Assembly: GCF_013426205.1 (NCBI RefSeq)
Contig: NC_089428.1
Span: 186,001 to 250,000, forward strand
DNA: 64,000 bases
Direction of reading: 5' to 3'
Origin: Metarhizium brunneum
Lineage: Eukaryota > Ascomycota > Sordariomycetes > Hypocreales > Clavicipitaceae
In this document: positions 41,018 through 51,300 of the stretch, one piece after another
Position numbering within the stretch: position 1 is the stretch's first letter
Layout of the letters: each line of letters opens with the position of its first letter
Notes under the pieces: model-generated
Told to the model about the DNA's origin: nothing
Seen by the model: the letters and a program-made list of their open reading frames with translations, nothing else
The model's database searches: none
Made by a program: the position numbers and the translations under genes

Positions 41018-43516
41018 ATGGCACCACGCGAGACTACCACCGCATCTGGATCCAATGAAACCCGAGAGGGACCAACCACCATCTCTGCTCACGACATGCT
41101 TGCTGAGATCATACGCCTTCGGGAACGGGTCCAACAGATGGAAGAAGAACGGCAGGAACAAGCCACGACTGCGGCCACAATTAAAAAGGACTTGGGAGAA
41201 ATCCTTAGACCCAGGGCACCAGGACCGTACGACGGATCCCCGGGTGCGCTTCAAGGATTCCTCACTCAACTCAGGGCTTACCACCGACAATTCCCGACCA
41301 AAATGGAAGAATCCTCTGCCAAGGTACTGCACGCAGGAGGGTGTATGACGGGAGTGGCACTCGCATGGTTTGAACCCATTATGAGGGACTACCTTAACAA
41401 AGAAAAAGACGACCGCGAAGAAGAAACCAACACCATTTTCGAAAGTTACGATGAATTCGAAAAAGCTATCAAAAAGGCCTTTGGAACAGTTGACGAAGCT
41501 AGGGCTGCTGAGTACTACATCGACGGGCTCAAGCAGAAGGGATCGGCATCCGATTATGCCGCTCGCTTCAGACAACTTGCATCTCAGCTTGACTGGGAGG
41601 ACGAACCTCTTATGTCAGCTTTCTATAAAGGACTTAAGGAAGAAGTCAAAGATGAACTCTACAGGGAGAACAGACCAGACAACTTATCGGACTACATCGC
41701 TATGGCGGTACGAATCGACGACAGACAGTATCAGCGACGCATACAGAAGAAACAGGGTAAAGGAACCTGGAGCCCTGCCAAAGGGAAGAGTTACCAAGCC
41801 AATCAACGCAGAAAGCGTGACGAACCTATTGCCTATGGTCACACTCTTAACCCTGGACGAATGGAGCTTGACGCTACCAAGAAAGACGACAAAAAGGAAA
41901 AGAAATGCTACAACTGCGGAAAACCAGGACATTTCGCCAATAAATGCAAGAAACCCAGGAAAGAATGGAAGCCAGTACCAGAAGGAGGTAAGAAACAACT
42001 CAATTCTACTAACCAACAGAAAATCGAAGTTACCGAATCAGAGGTGGAACATAAGAACCTCAACTGGACCTTCTGCTATGACGACAACTGCTACGTTCAC
42101 ATGAGCAGCAAACAAGAAAGAGGATGGTTTCCAAAAGAACCAAGAAAACCAAAGAAGAAAATTATGAACTTCATAGGAAACGGACTGCAAGTAGCCAAAC
42201 AACTGGTACAAGAAGACCTGGACGAACAATCAATGGAAAAGAGAACGCTTGCAATGACGGGACGAAAGGAACTCCATGAACCAAAATCGCCAGAATATTT
42301 GGACGAAGACTCGCACCAAGAAATTCTCGATTGGGTGCGACAACAAGCAGAAGCAAGGAAGAATCGAAGGGAACAACAATATAGGGAGGAGCAAGACGCA
42401 CAAATCCTCACCACCTTCGACGAACCGGAAGATAGAGTAAGGGAAATGAGCGTCGATGACGACAACGCAATCCTAGATACTCCAGAAGCGTCCGAAGACG
42501 AACGAAGCGAGGAAGAAACGCCTGCAAGGCTGACAGCCACACAAGAACAAGCTGTACAGCGATATTTCCCCGCACCAACAGGAAAACATTTCGCAATTCC
42601 TATTCTAGCAGTGGACACCACCACGGCAATGGAAAACCAGACACTATGGTTTCCGGAAGGAGAGAAGGAAGACGATCCTAGACTCTCACCAAGACACGCG
42701 GAACATACACGTTTAGCATGGGCATCATGCGCGTTTGCAATGTGCCAGGCACACTTTCAAACCAAGGCACGATTGGATGCGTTTCCGATCAGGATGAAAG
42801 GATATCCGATCAAAGCACCATACTTCAGATGGGAACTCCTAGAATGGAGAGTGAAGATAATCAATAACGATCAAACGATGATCTTGGAACCCGATTCAAA
42901 CACACCCATCAAATGCCGAGCTCATACAGATCCTACGGACGTATGTGAATCAGACACATGCCAGTTACATGTACATACGAAGAACAGGCAGTGGCATCAG
43001 TATGTGTATGAGGGAAAAATCCCAACACACAGAAGGGAGTTACTACTCAAGTCACCTCGATGTGAAACAAAAGACCACATGGTATGCCCACTACCTAATT
43101 GTTCAGAACATATGGTAGATAAGGCCAGGGAATGGCACAAGTGGCAATGTGGAACACCAGCAGCATACAAACGGACACAGCGAGCATTAGACATACTCGA
43201 ACAGAAAGACCCCAGGGGAACCACAGAATCAACATACCACAGTGAACAACAGTTGGATAAGTGGTACAACGAACAGAAGTTCAACCCCAGATGCAACAGG
43301 AAATATGCGGTAAACTGCGACAACCCAAGATGCGAAAAACACGGAGAAATGAAAAACCAAATTTACAATCGCCTATGTCAAATGTTTGACGATGGGTTTT
43401 GCTTCAAGCACCCGCAAAACGGAACTGGACCTACAGAATGGTACCAAGAAATGAAACGACAAATCGCAGAAGAATCTATTCCGGAAAACTCAAAAAACGA
43501 GGCACGCCATCTGTAA
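41018..43516 (+). CDS. gag: Gag polyprotein of the inner retrotransposon, with zinc knuckle and extra Cys/His modules
   Basis: 832 residues from the ATG at 41018. The first 250 residues hold a capsid-like retrotransposon Gag region (GALQGFLTQLRAY, GVALAWFEPIMRDYL, DEFEKAIKKAFG). A CCHC knuckle CYNCGKPGHFANKC begins at residue 297. The protein is unusually long: after the knuckle come about 520 residues with four C-x4-C-x2-H motifs (near 353, 643, 690 and 767), three of them with a further Cys 7-10 residues upstream (633, 682, 759). Highly charged linkers join them. It assembles virus-like particles around the element RNA. The stop lies inside the frameshift hairpin, so most ribosomes end here and a fraction continue into pol. 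Confidence 0.9.
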   Translation: MAPRETTTASGSNETREGPTTISAHDMLAEIIRLRERVQQMEEERQEQATTAATIKKDLGEILRPRAPGPYDGSPGALQGFLTQLRAYHRQFPTKMEESSAKVLHAGGCMTGVALAWFEPIMRDYLNKEKDDREEETNTIFESYDEFEKAIKKAFGTVDEARAAEYYIDGLKQKGSASDYAARFRQLASQLDWEDEPLMSAFYKGLKEEVKDELYRENRPDNLSDYIAMAVRIDDRQYQRRIQKKQGKGTWSPAKGKSYQANQRRKRDEPIAYGHTLNPGRMELDATKKDDKKEKKCYNCGKPGHFANKCKKPRKEWKPVPEGGKKQLNSTNQQKIEVTESEVEHKNLNWTFCYDDNCYVHMSSKQERGWFPKEPRKPKKKIMNFIGNGLQVAKQLVQEDLDEQSMEKRTLAMTGRKELHEPKSPEYLDEDSHQEILDWVRQQAEARKNRREQQYREEQDAQILTTFDEPEDRVREMSVDDDNAILDTPEASEDERSEEETPARLTATQEQAVQRYFPAPTGKHFAIPILAVDTTTAMENQTLWFPEGEKEDDPRLSPRHAEHTRLAWASCAFAMCQAHFQTKARLDAFPIRMKGYPIKAPYFRWELLEWRVKIINNDQTMILEPDSNTPIKCRAHTDPTDVCESDTCQLHVHTKNRQWHQYVYEGKIPTHRRELLLKSPRCETKDHMVCPLPNCSEHMVDKAREWHKWQCGTPAAYKRTQRALDILEQKDPRGTTESTYHSEQQLDKWYNEQKFNPRCNRKYAVNCDNPRCEKHGEMKNQIYNRLCQMFDDGFCFKHPQNGTGPTEWYQEMKRQIAEESIPENSKNEARHL

Positions 43517-43533
43517 AAGGGCTACAGGCTGGC
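43492..43533 (+). promoter_or_regulatory. -1 programmed ribosomal frameshift signal (gag-pol)
   Basis: The heptamer AAAAAAC at 43492-43498 lies in the gag frame as A AAA AAC, the classical -1 slippery pattern. After a seven-base spacer comes a hairpin: gcca (43506-43509) plus ctgta (43511-43515) pair with tacag (43523-43527) and tggc (43530-43533). The gag stop falls within it. Slipping back one base enters exactly the pol frame. Confidence 0.85.
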
Positions 43534-46500
43534 ATGAAAAGAAAGACGCTAATGACCCTCAACGCAACCCAGAACGGACGAAGCGACAAAATGGTATTAG
43601 ACGCCGAAGTCATGGGACATCGCGTTCGCATACTTGTGGACAGTGGCGCGATGGGCAACTATATCTCACCCAGAGTTGTGAATCGTTACCAACTACCGTG
43701 GAAACACAAAGAGGCACCATACGAGTTAACTGATATCGAAGGAAAACTTTTTGCCTATAATGACGGAATCATTAACCAAGAGACTGATCATCTCGAAGTA
43801 CAGATTCAAAGTCATTCAGAAGTGATTCAACTCGATGTTATGGACGTATCGGAACACGACCTAGTGTTAGGGTACCCATGGTTATGGGAGAGTAACCCAC
43901 TGATCAACTGGAGGACAGGCCAACTGAAGTGGAACGAGACTTCAGGCCAACAGAATCAGCAGAATTCGGAAGAAAGAACGAAATTTCGTCATAACTTAGC
44001 TCATGAACAGAGTTCTGAAGAAAAAGAACCTTCAAGCAAGTTATCCAAGGACCAACGACAACAAACAAGCGGCAGAAAAGCAGTCAAAACAATTGGATCC
44101 ACCGTAACGACCTCGACGGCGCTACAAACCGGGATACGAACAACAATAAGCAACAAGAAGACAAAAGCCAAGATCCGAAAGGTTATTGCCACCTTAAGGA
44201 AAGACCTCGCGAACACAAACAAGAAACTCGAAGGAGAAAAGAGGAACGAGAACGATAAAGACGACAAAAGCCCAATAACGAAAGAAGAAAGACTCAAGAA
44301 TATCCCTAAGGAATACCGGAAATACGAAAAATTATTCGCAGAAGAATTAGAAACCGGATTACCAGAACACAGCCAATGGGATCATCAGATTGAATTGATA
44401 GACGGAAAGTCGACAACATTCCATAAGATTTACAACTTAAACGCAAGAGAACTCGAAACACTACGGGAGTACATCGACGAGATGTTAGCGAAAGGCTACA
44501 TCAGAGCATCCACATCAGAAGCTGGATACCCAGTTATGTTTGTTCCAAAGAAAAACGGGAAACTGCGGTTAGTAGTGGACTATCGGCGATTGAACGCGAT
44601 TACCATGAAGGATCGAACACCGTTGCCACTAATATCGGAACTACGGGACCGATTGCACGGAATGAATTGGTTCACCGCTTTGGACCTGAAGGGAGCATAC
44701 AATTTGATTCGAATAAAGAAAGGCCATGAATGGAAGACAGCCTTTAGAACGAAGTTCGGACTATTCGAATACCTGGTAATGCCATTCGGGCTTACCAACG
44801 CACCAGCGACATTCCAACGAATGATCAACAGCGTACTACGAAAATATTTGGACAATTTTGTGGTAGTGTATCTGGACGATATACTGATCTTCTCAAAAAC
44901 CCTGGAAGACCACAAAAGACATGTACACAAGGTACTACAAGCGCTACAAGACGCGAAGTTACTAGTGGAACCAGCAAAAAGCAAATTCCATACCCAGGAA
45001 GTAGACTTCCTAGGACACACGATACGACCAAACGAGATACGAATGGAAAAGACAAAGATTGAGGCAGTAAGGAACTGGCCAACACCGAAGAATGTCAAGG
45101 ACATACAAAGCTTTAGAGGCTTTGCGAACTATTACAGGAGATTCATCAAGAGCTACGGCGAAATCGCAGCACCCTTGGATGAACTCACCAAGAAGGATAA
45201 GCAGTGGAATTGGAACGATGAGGCGCAATGTGCCTTTGACAAGATCAAAGAACTCATCACATCCGAACCTGTTTTGAGAACCTTCGACCCAGAAAAAGAA
45301 ACGGAACTAGAAACCGACTCATCAGACTTTGCTCTAGGAGCACAAGTTGGACAAAGAGACGATGACGGAAAACTACACCCTATTGCGTTCTACTCGAAGA
45401 AACTTCATGGAGCAGAACTCAACTACCCCATCTACGACAAAGAATTCCTAGCAATCATCAATGCTTTCAAGGAATTTAGACACTATCTCATGGGAAGCAA
45501 ACACAAAGTTAAGGTGTATACCGATCATAAGAACATCTCTCATTTTGCGACGACGCAACAATTGAATGGACGACAAATTCGATGGGCCGAATATCTTTCA
45601 GAATTCGACTACGAAATCATCCATCGAAAAGGATCCGAGAACGGACGAGCAGACGCTCTAAGTCGAAGAAGCGACTACGATACAGGAGTACCTACAGCAA
45701 CAGGACCACTCCTTGAGATCAATAAAAATGGCAATTTCCAGCAGAAACAACTGAATGCCATATTGAAAGTACAGAAAGAAGACCCAGTATACGGCAAAAT
45801 ACACCAATGGGCAACAGACAATATACAACACATTGGGGACGTACCGACGGGATGCACATGCCACCCAGGAGGAGTACCAATGTATGGAGAGAAAATCTGG
45901 ATACCACCAGAATTACAAGAAGAATGCATCAAAGAAATGCATGAACATCCAGTCTACGGACATCAAGGAATCCGCAAGACACTGGATAAGATACGACGAC
46001 AATACGATTTCTCAGGAATCAAGAAAATGGTCGAAAAGGTTGTCAACGAATGCATACAATGCGGAAAAAGTAAGGCTTCACGACATAAGCCATACGGAGA
46101 ACTGCAACCATTACCAGTACCAACACGACCATGGGAATCGATAGCTTTCGATCATATTACGAAGCTACCAATGTCAAAAGAACCAATGACCAACGTGGAA
46201 TATGACAGCATATTCGTGGTCACGGATAGACTCACAAAATACGGATACTTTTTACCGTACAGAGAAGCAAGCAATGCAGAAGAACTTGCATATGTGTTCT
46301 TACGAACAATAGCAAGTAACCATGGACTGCCAGAAGAAATCATATCGGACAGAGGAAGTACATTTACTTCTAAGTTTTGGCAAGCACTTATGGCACAACT
46401 TGGAACGAATCACAAGTTAAGCACCGCATACCATCCACAGACAGATGGACAGACGGAAAGATTGAACCAGACGCTTGAACAGTATCTACGATGTTACATC

Positions 46501-47223
46501 AATCATCAACAGGACGATTGGGTTAAATGGTTACCTACAGCGCAATTGGCTTACAATAGCTCGATATCAGAATCGACAAAGCAAACACCAGCCTACGCCA
46601 ATTACGGATTTAATCCCGAAGTATTTCGAACACAGCGCGAAGGACCGCAAGCAGAACGAGCGATGCTGCAAGCAGATGAACTGAAGAGATTGCACGAAGA
46701 AATGCGACACGAATTGGAATTCGTACGAAACAGAATGGCACAATACCATAATCGTAAAAGATCGAAGGGACCAATCTTTGGGGAGGGAGACATGGTCTAC
46801 CTACTCCGACGAAACATCAAAACAACGCGACCAAGCGACAAATTGGACTACAAAAAATTAGGACCATTCGCTATCAAGAAAAGAATATCGACAAACAACT
46901 ACGAACTTTCATTACCAAAGACTATGAGGAATCATCCTATAGTACACATTTCACTTCTTGAGAAAGCACCAAACAATGCACCAGCAGAAGAAGACATCGA
47001 AGTCATGAACGAAACGGAATATGAAGTAGAACGGATCTTAGACATGAGGACAAGAAACAAAACACGCCAATATCTCATTAAATGGAAAAGCTATGGAGAC
47101 GAGGAAAACACATGGGAACCTACGGAGCACCTGAAGAATTGCCAGCACCTATTACGGCAGTATCACCAGCAGCATTCAACAAGGCATCCCCAAACACAGC
47201 GTTCCAATCCAACACGTCAATAG
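43498..47223 (+). CDS. pol: Pol polyprotein: protease, reverse transcriptase, RNase H, integrase, chromodomain
   Basis: The pol frame is open over the gag end and continues 1241 codons after the frameshift site. Aspartic protease: VDSGAMGNYIS near 43637. Reverse transcriptase: VVDYRRLNAITMKDRTPLPL and the YLDDILIF active site near 44870. RNase H: ETDSSDFALGAQV near 45310 and YTDHKNISHF near 45520. Integrase: the HHCC zinc finger (H near 45940, CIQCGKS near 46055) and catalytic parts FDHITKLP, ISDRGSTF and QTDGQTERLNQ. The C-terminal chromodomain starts YEVERILDM and contains YLIKWKSYGDEENTWEP (47020-47155); in this class it can bind methylated histone H3 and steer integration. All motifs are intact. 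Expressed as a Gag-Pol fusion. Confidence 0.95.
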   Translation, partial: RGTPSVKGLQAGMKRKTLMTLNATQNGRSDKMVLDAEVMGHRVRILVDSGAMGNYISPRVVNRYQLPWKHKEAPYELTDIEGKLFAYNDGIINQETDHLEVQIQSHSEVIQLDVMDVSEHDLVLGYPWLWESNPLINWRTGQLKWNETSGQQNQQNSEERTKFRHNLAHEQSSEEKEPSSKLSKDQRQQTSGRKAVKTIGSTVTTSTALQTGIRTTISNKKTKAKIRKVIATLRKDLANTNKKLEGEKRNENDKDDKSPITKEERLKNIPKEYRKYEKLFAEELETGLPEHSQWDHQIELIDGKSTTFHKIYNLNARELETLREYIDEMLAKGYIRASTSEAGYPVMFVPKKNGKLRLVVDYRRLNAITMKDRTPLPLISELRDRLHGMNWFTALDLKGAYNLIRIKKGHEWKTAFRTKFGLFEYLVMPFGLTNAPATFQRMINSVLRKYLDNFVVVYLDDILIFSKTLEDHKRHVHKVLQALQDAKLLVEPAKSKFHTQEVDFLGHTIRPNEIRMEKTKIEAVRNWPTPKNVKDIQSFRGFANYYRRFIKSYGEIAAPLDELTKKDKQWNWNDEAQCAFDKIKELITSEPVLRTFDPEKETELETDSSDFALGAQVGQRDDDGKLHPIAFYSKKLHGAELNYPIYDKEFLAIINAFKEFRHYLMGSKHKVKVYTDHKNISHFATTQQLNGRQIRWAEYLSEFDYEIIHRKGSENGRADALSRRSDYDTGVPTATGPLLEINKNGNFQQKQLNAILKVQKEDPVYGKIHQWATDNIQHIGDVPTGCTCHPGGVPMYGEKIWIPPELQEECIKEMHEHPVYGHQGIRKTLDKIRRQYDFSGIKKMVEKVVNECIQCGKSKASRHKPYGELQPLPVPTRPWESIAFDHITKLPMSKEPMTNVEYDSIFVVTDRLTKYGYFLPYREASNAEELAYVFLRTIASNHGLPEEIISDRGSTFTSKFWQALMAQLGTNHKLSTAYHPQTDGQTERLNQTLEQYLRCYINHQQDDWVKWLPTAQLAYNSSISESTKQTPAYANYGFNPEVFRTQREGPQAERAMLQADELKRLHEEMRHELEFVRNRMAQYHNRKRSKGPIFGEGDMVYLLRRNIKTTRPSDKLDYKKLGPFAIKKRISTNNYELSLPKTMRNHPIVHISLLEKAPNNAPAEEDIEVMNETEYEVERILDMRTRNKTRQYLIKWKSYGDEENTWEPTEHLKNCQHLLRQYHQQHSTRHPQTQRSNPTRQ

Positions 47224-47765
47224 CGCCTAGAGATTGCGCATCGATAACAGCCTCGGATTCGCGACGCTCCTCCTCCTCCAACTCATCCAGCGATTGCAGA
47301 CCCAAGCGAGTCATTTGTTGACCCTTGGTAACCAACTGCCGCTTTTGGCGGCGCAGTCGCGCTAGACGGGCCAGCGCTTCATTCAACTCAGCCTGAGCCT
47401 TGAGCATTTGCTCTTCCGCTCTCTCTTCCTCCTGATCCAAACGTTTCGATTCGGAAATAATGCGACCAACTACAAGGACACTCATTAGCAAAAAACAGTG
47501 ACACACAAAAAGGACACCTACGCGAGCTAATCGCGACACCAGAAGCATCACAGGAACGCCCCCGCCGCACGCATTCCCCGCACTTGGAGGAACGCTCAAT
47601 CATCTTGCAACGAAGACCACGGGCGGAACAAAAGGAACACGGCATGACGTCGTAACCAAACGATTCAATGGAATCAGCCAAGCGATCGTTCCGTAAGGTA
47701 GAAGGAGCCTTCAACGAGGGATCTTTTCGCTTTCGGGTACGAGGAACGACGGTACGACTGGACAT
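47120..47765 (-). CDS. Antisense spliced gene inside the retrotransposon: Zn2Cys6-pattern plus coiled-coil protein
   Basis: On the strand opposite to gag-pol, two exons (47765-47522 and 47469-47120) give 197 residues. The 52-nt intron has gtaggt, a gctaatg branch region and gtag. Residues about 43-72 carry CSFCSARGLRC followed by KCGECVRRGRSC, spacing C-x2-C-x6-C-x8-C-x2-C-x6-C, exactly that of fungal Zn(II)2Cys6 DNA-binding clusters. The N terminus is basic (RKRKDP). The second exon begins with a strongly charged heptad-like helix (EEERAEEQMLKAQAELNEAL), a likely coiled coil. The reading frame overlaps the chromodomain end of pol by 104 bases in antisense. It may be a DNA-binding regulator of the element; function unproven. 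Confidence 0.72.
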
Positions 47766-47877
47766 GGCGTCAGAAGGACATCACAAAGGATGAAAAGAAA
47801 GAGGAACTTACCAACGAAAAGAAAAGGGCAGAGGAACTACTTATGAAACAAGGCCTAGGTCTTGAGGACAAGACCAT

Positions 47878-47888
47878 GGGAGAGGGGA
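47878..47888 (+). promoter_or_regulatory. Polypurine tract of the inner element
   Basis: gggagagggga, six bases before the 3' LTR. Expected plus-strand primer for reverse transcription. Confidence 0.7.
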
Positions 47889-47893
47889 CATCG

Positions 47894-48329
47894 TGTTACG
47901 ACCCAGCACGTAGGCTGCAGGTTGGGCCGGCTGCATGGAGCCGCCGGGCGGCACAGGCATGACGGGCCACGGAACATTGGTCGGCACGACAGGACCAATG
48001 GGAAGGACGCTCAGTTATTATAAGTGAGCATGCACAACGCTCACCAGTGTTTGGAAGTGAGCATCGAGGATGCTCACCTCCGCGATAACTAGCAACCGTA
48101 GTATATAGGGACCCCCAAATTCGCTTCATAGATAGCCTCTAGCTCCTTAGCTTTCAACACAGATCATTACATTGAATAAGCCTCGCTTACAACTCTTTGA
48201 CTCTGATCACTTGGTTACGGTCTACGACCTATTACCAACGTAACACCCAACTGCTCAGATTGACTGCCCTAGTGGCTCTGCCAACATAAACTACGACTAG
48301 TTTATCCCTTGGGAACCTTAGCCGTTACA
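47894..48329 (+). repeat. 3' LTR of the inner element
   Basis: 436 bp, same start and end as the 5' LTR and no difference found by reading the two side by side. It is followed by the gaatt duplication. Confidence 0.93.
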
Positions 48330-51300
48330 GAATTCTTTATTATAAATAAGGTAATTAAGTTTTACTTTATAAAGTTTCTTTAAGTAAAATATAATAAGAT
48401 ATAATTTTTTATTATTATCTTTTTATTTAACTTATACTCTTAAAGTAAAGTTTAATAAGTTAGTTTTTAATTTTATTTTTTTTTTTAGGTTAAAGGTTCT
48501 TAAAATAGGTTTAAATATAATAAGTTTTTTAATTTTATTAAAAGTATATTACACCTTATTATTTTAATTCTATTACTTATCCTTCTTAGTAAGTTTATTT
48601 AAGGGTATTATGATTTTATTATAGCTCTTAATAAATCTCTTATAATAGTTTATAAAGCCTTTAAAGCTTTATATATCCTTAATATTCTTTAGTATTAGCT
48701 AGTTCTTTACTGCTTTTACTTTAGATTTTTTTATTTATATTTTATTTAGTTATATTATATATCCTAGGAAGTTTACTTCTTATATATAGAATTTACTTTT
48801 TATTAGTTCTACTAATAACTTTATGTTTTATAGTGCTTATAATACCTTATATATATATCCTTTATAGTCTTTTAGGGTTTTTAAGAAGATTAATATATTA
48901 TTTAGATATACTACTATAAAATTATTTAAATATTTTTATAGTATATTATTAATTATTTATTAGAATATTATTAGTGTATTAATAAGCCTAAATAATATTA
49001 CTAGGTATTTAAATAATTTAAACTTTATTTTAAAGGCTATCTTTTATTTATAGCCTTTTTTTATTTAAATTAAATTATATACTCCCTTTAGGTCTAAAGT
49101 AGTAAACTAATTTATTTTATATAATTAGTCCTATAGTTCTAATATAAGTAGTAATAATATTTAATCCTTTATAATAACCGCGTTTAATTACTAATAATCT
49201 ACTATTAATTATAGTTTTTTATTTTTTTTTAAAATAAATATAACTAAGTATCTAGCTTTTAATATAAATGCTTTAATATAGCTTTTTACTAGTATTTTAT
49301 TAATATATTCTTATAATATCTTAAGTTTTTTTATATTTAAGTTATAAATCTTATAAAATATTATTAATTTTTTATTTATTAAGTTAATTTAATAATCTTA
49401 TTAATTATATTTTAATAGTCTGGTTTTTAATTTTTTTATAAATAATTTTTTATATTTTTAGTATTTTTTAAGGATATTCTTAAGTTTTTCTCCTTTTATT
49501 ATTAGGCTTTTATTATCTTTATTATTTTTATTCTTCTTTTCTTCTTTAAGTTTCTTATTTATATTTATAAGGTCTTTCCTTAAGGTAATAATAACCTTTT
49601 AGATCTTAGCTTTTATCTTCTTATTACTTATTATTATTTATATCTTAGTTTATAGTGCTATTAAGGTTATTATAATAGATCTAATTATTTTAATTACTTT
49701 TTTACCACTTATTTATTATTATTAGTTCTTAGATAACTTACTTAAAGGTTCTTTTTCTTTAGAACTTTATTTATAAGCTAAGTTATAATAAAATTTTATT
49801 CTTTTTTTTAAATTTTATTAATTTTATTAGCTTAAAGTCTTATTTTACTTTAATTAGCTTATCCTTTAATTAATTAGTAGGTTACTTTCCTATAATTATA
49901 AGTACCTTAATACTAGGTTATATTCTAATATATTTATAATATTAAGTTAAATTACTTTTAAATAACCTTAAATTTATACTTTAAGATAATTAGTTTCTTA
50001 GTTAATAATTCTATTATTATAAGTAAAAAGTTTTCCTTTAATATTAATTAACTTATATAATACCTTTTTATATTTTTATAGTAATTAATAATAATTTATA
50101 ACTTTAAGTAAGATATAATTACTTATTATACTACTATTTATAAGTATATAAATATAATATCTTATAACTTTAGTATTTAATATTATTTTATTACTTTATT
50201 TATTCTAGGTTATATTAAGGGTTATTAATATCTTTCTTTTTATGCCAGCTTATAGCCTTTTTATAAATAATATGCCTTATTTTTTAAGTTTTTTAAAATA
50301 GATTCTTTTATAATTTATTATTTTATTTTTTAGTATTATTTTATAGGTTTAGTTTTATTTTATAGGTACTTAAAGTAAAACCTATTATTAAATATTTAAT
50401 ATAAGTAGTTATAAATTTAATTTTTTATTTCTTTATACTTCTTATATATTAAGTTATTATAGTTTACTATATATTTCTTATTATATCTAGGGTTAAACTT
50501 TTATTTATTATATTACTTATTTAAATTTTATTTATTATAATATATTAATTTTATAGTTCCCTTAGGGTTTTTTTATTTAAGTATATTTAATACTTATTAT
50601 ATTTATTTATATATTATTAGTATTTTATATTATTACTTATGCTATTTCCTAGCCTTATTTATTATATATTTTAAATAATTTAATAATAAATATACTATAT
50701 AGTCCTTTATTTTATATTAAGGTAACTTAAGTAATAACTCTCTTTTATATATTAGGATCTTTCCCTTATATATATACTAATACTATTACTTATTTTTTAT
50801 ATATATATATAATTAGTATATATCTAATTTATATACGTCTATAAGGTCTATATAAGCTTAGTATTTAATAGGTATATTTAAATTAGGTTCTAAGATTATT
50901 ATTTAATTATTATTAATTATCTTTATTTTCTATTCTAAGAGTTCTTATTTAAAGTATAATACCTTAATTAAATATCCTTTTATCTTAATTAAAAATATAT
51001 CTAGTTATATCTTAGTTTAAAAGTATACTTAATATATTATAAACATATATAATACCTATATTAAACGTGTATACTTTATATGTCTTAATAAGATTTTAGG
51101 ATTATTTTCCTTCTCTCCTTTTAAAAACCATAATATCTGATTTTTTATTATTATAATAATATCTATTACTAGAATAAGAATTATAAAATATTTTCTTATT
51201 AATATAAGGAAATATTATTATATAACTTATTCTTATATAGTTATTAGCTTTATAGGCGTTTTTTTCTTACTTTATTTATCTTTAGATGCTTCTAAAGTAT

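Larger units (their letters stand above)
40519..48329 (+). mobile_element. Inner full-length Ty3/gypsy chromovirus, apparently intact
   Basis: A 7811-bp element with 436-bp direct LTRs that I read as identical, TG...CA termini and a gaatt duplication. Order: LTR, self-complementary primer-binding site, gag, -1 frameshift signal, pol (protease, reverse transcriptase, RNase H, integrase, chromodomain), an antisense gene, polypurine tract, LTR. No stop or frame break in gag or pol and no RIP-like mutation, in sharp contrast to the surrounding relative. Identical LTRs mean recent insertion. A pol order with integrase after RNase H and a C-terminal chromodomain places it among the fungal chromoviruses. 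Confidence 0.95.
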
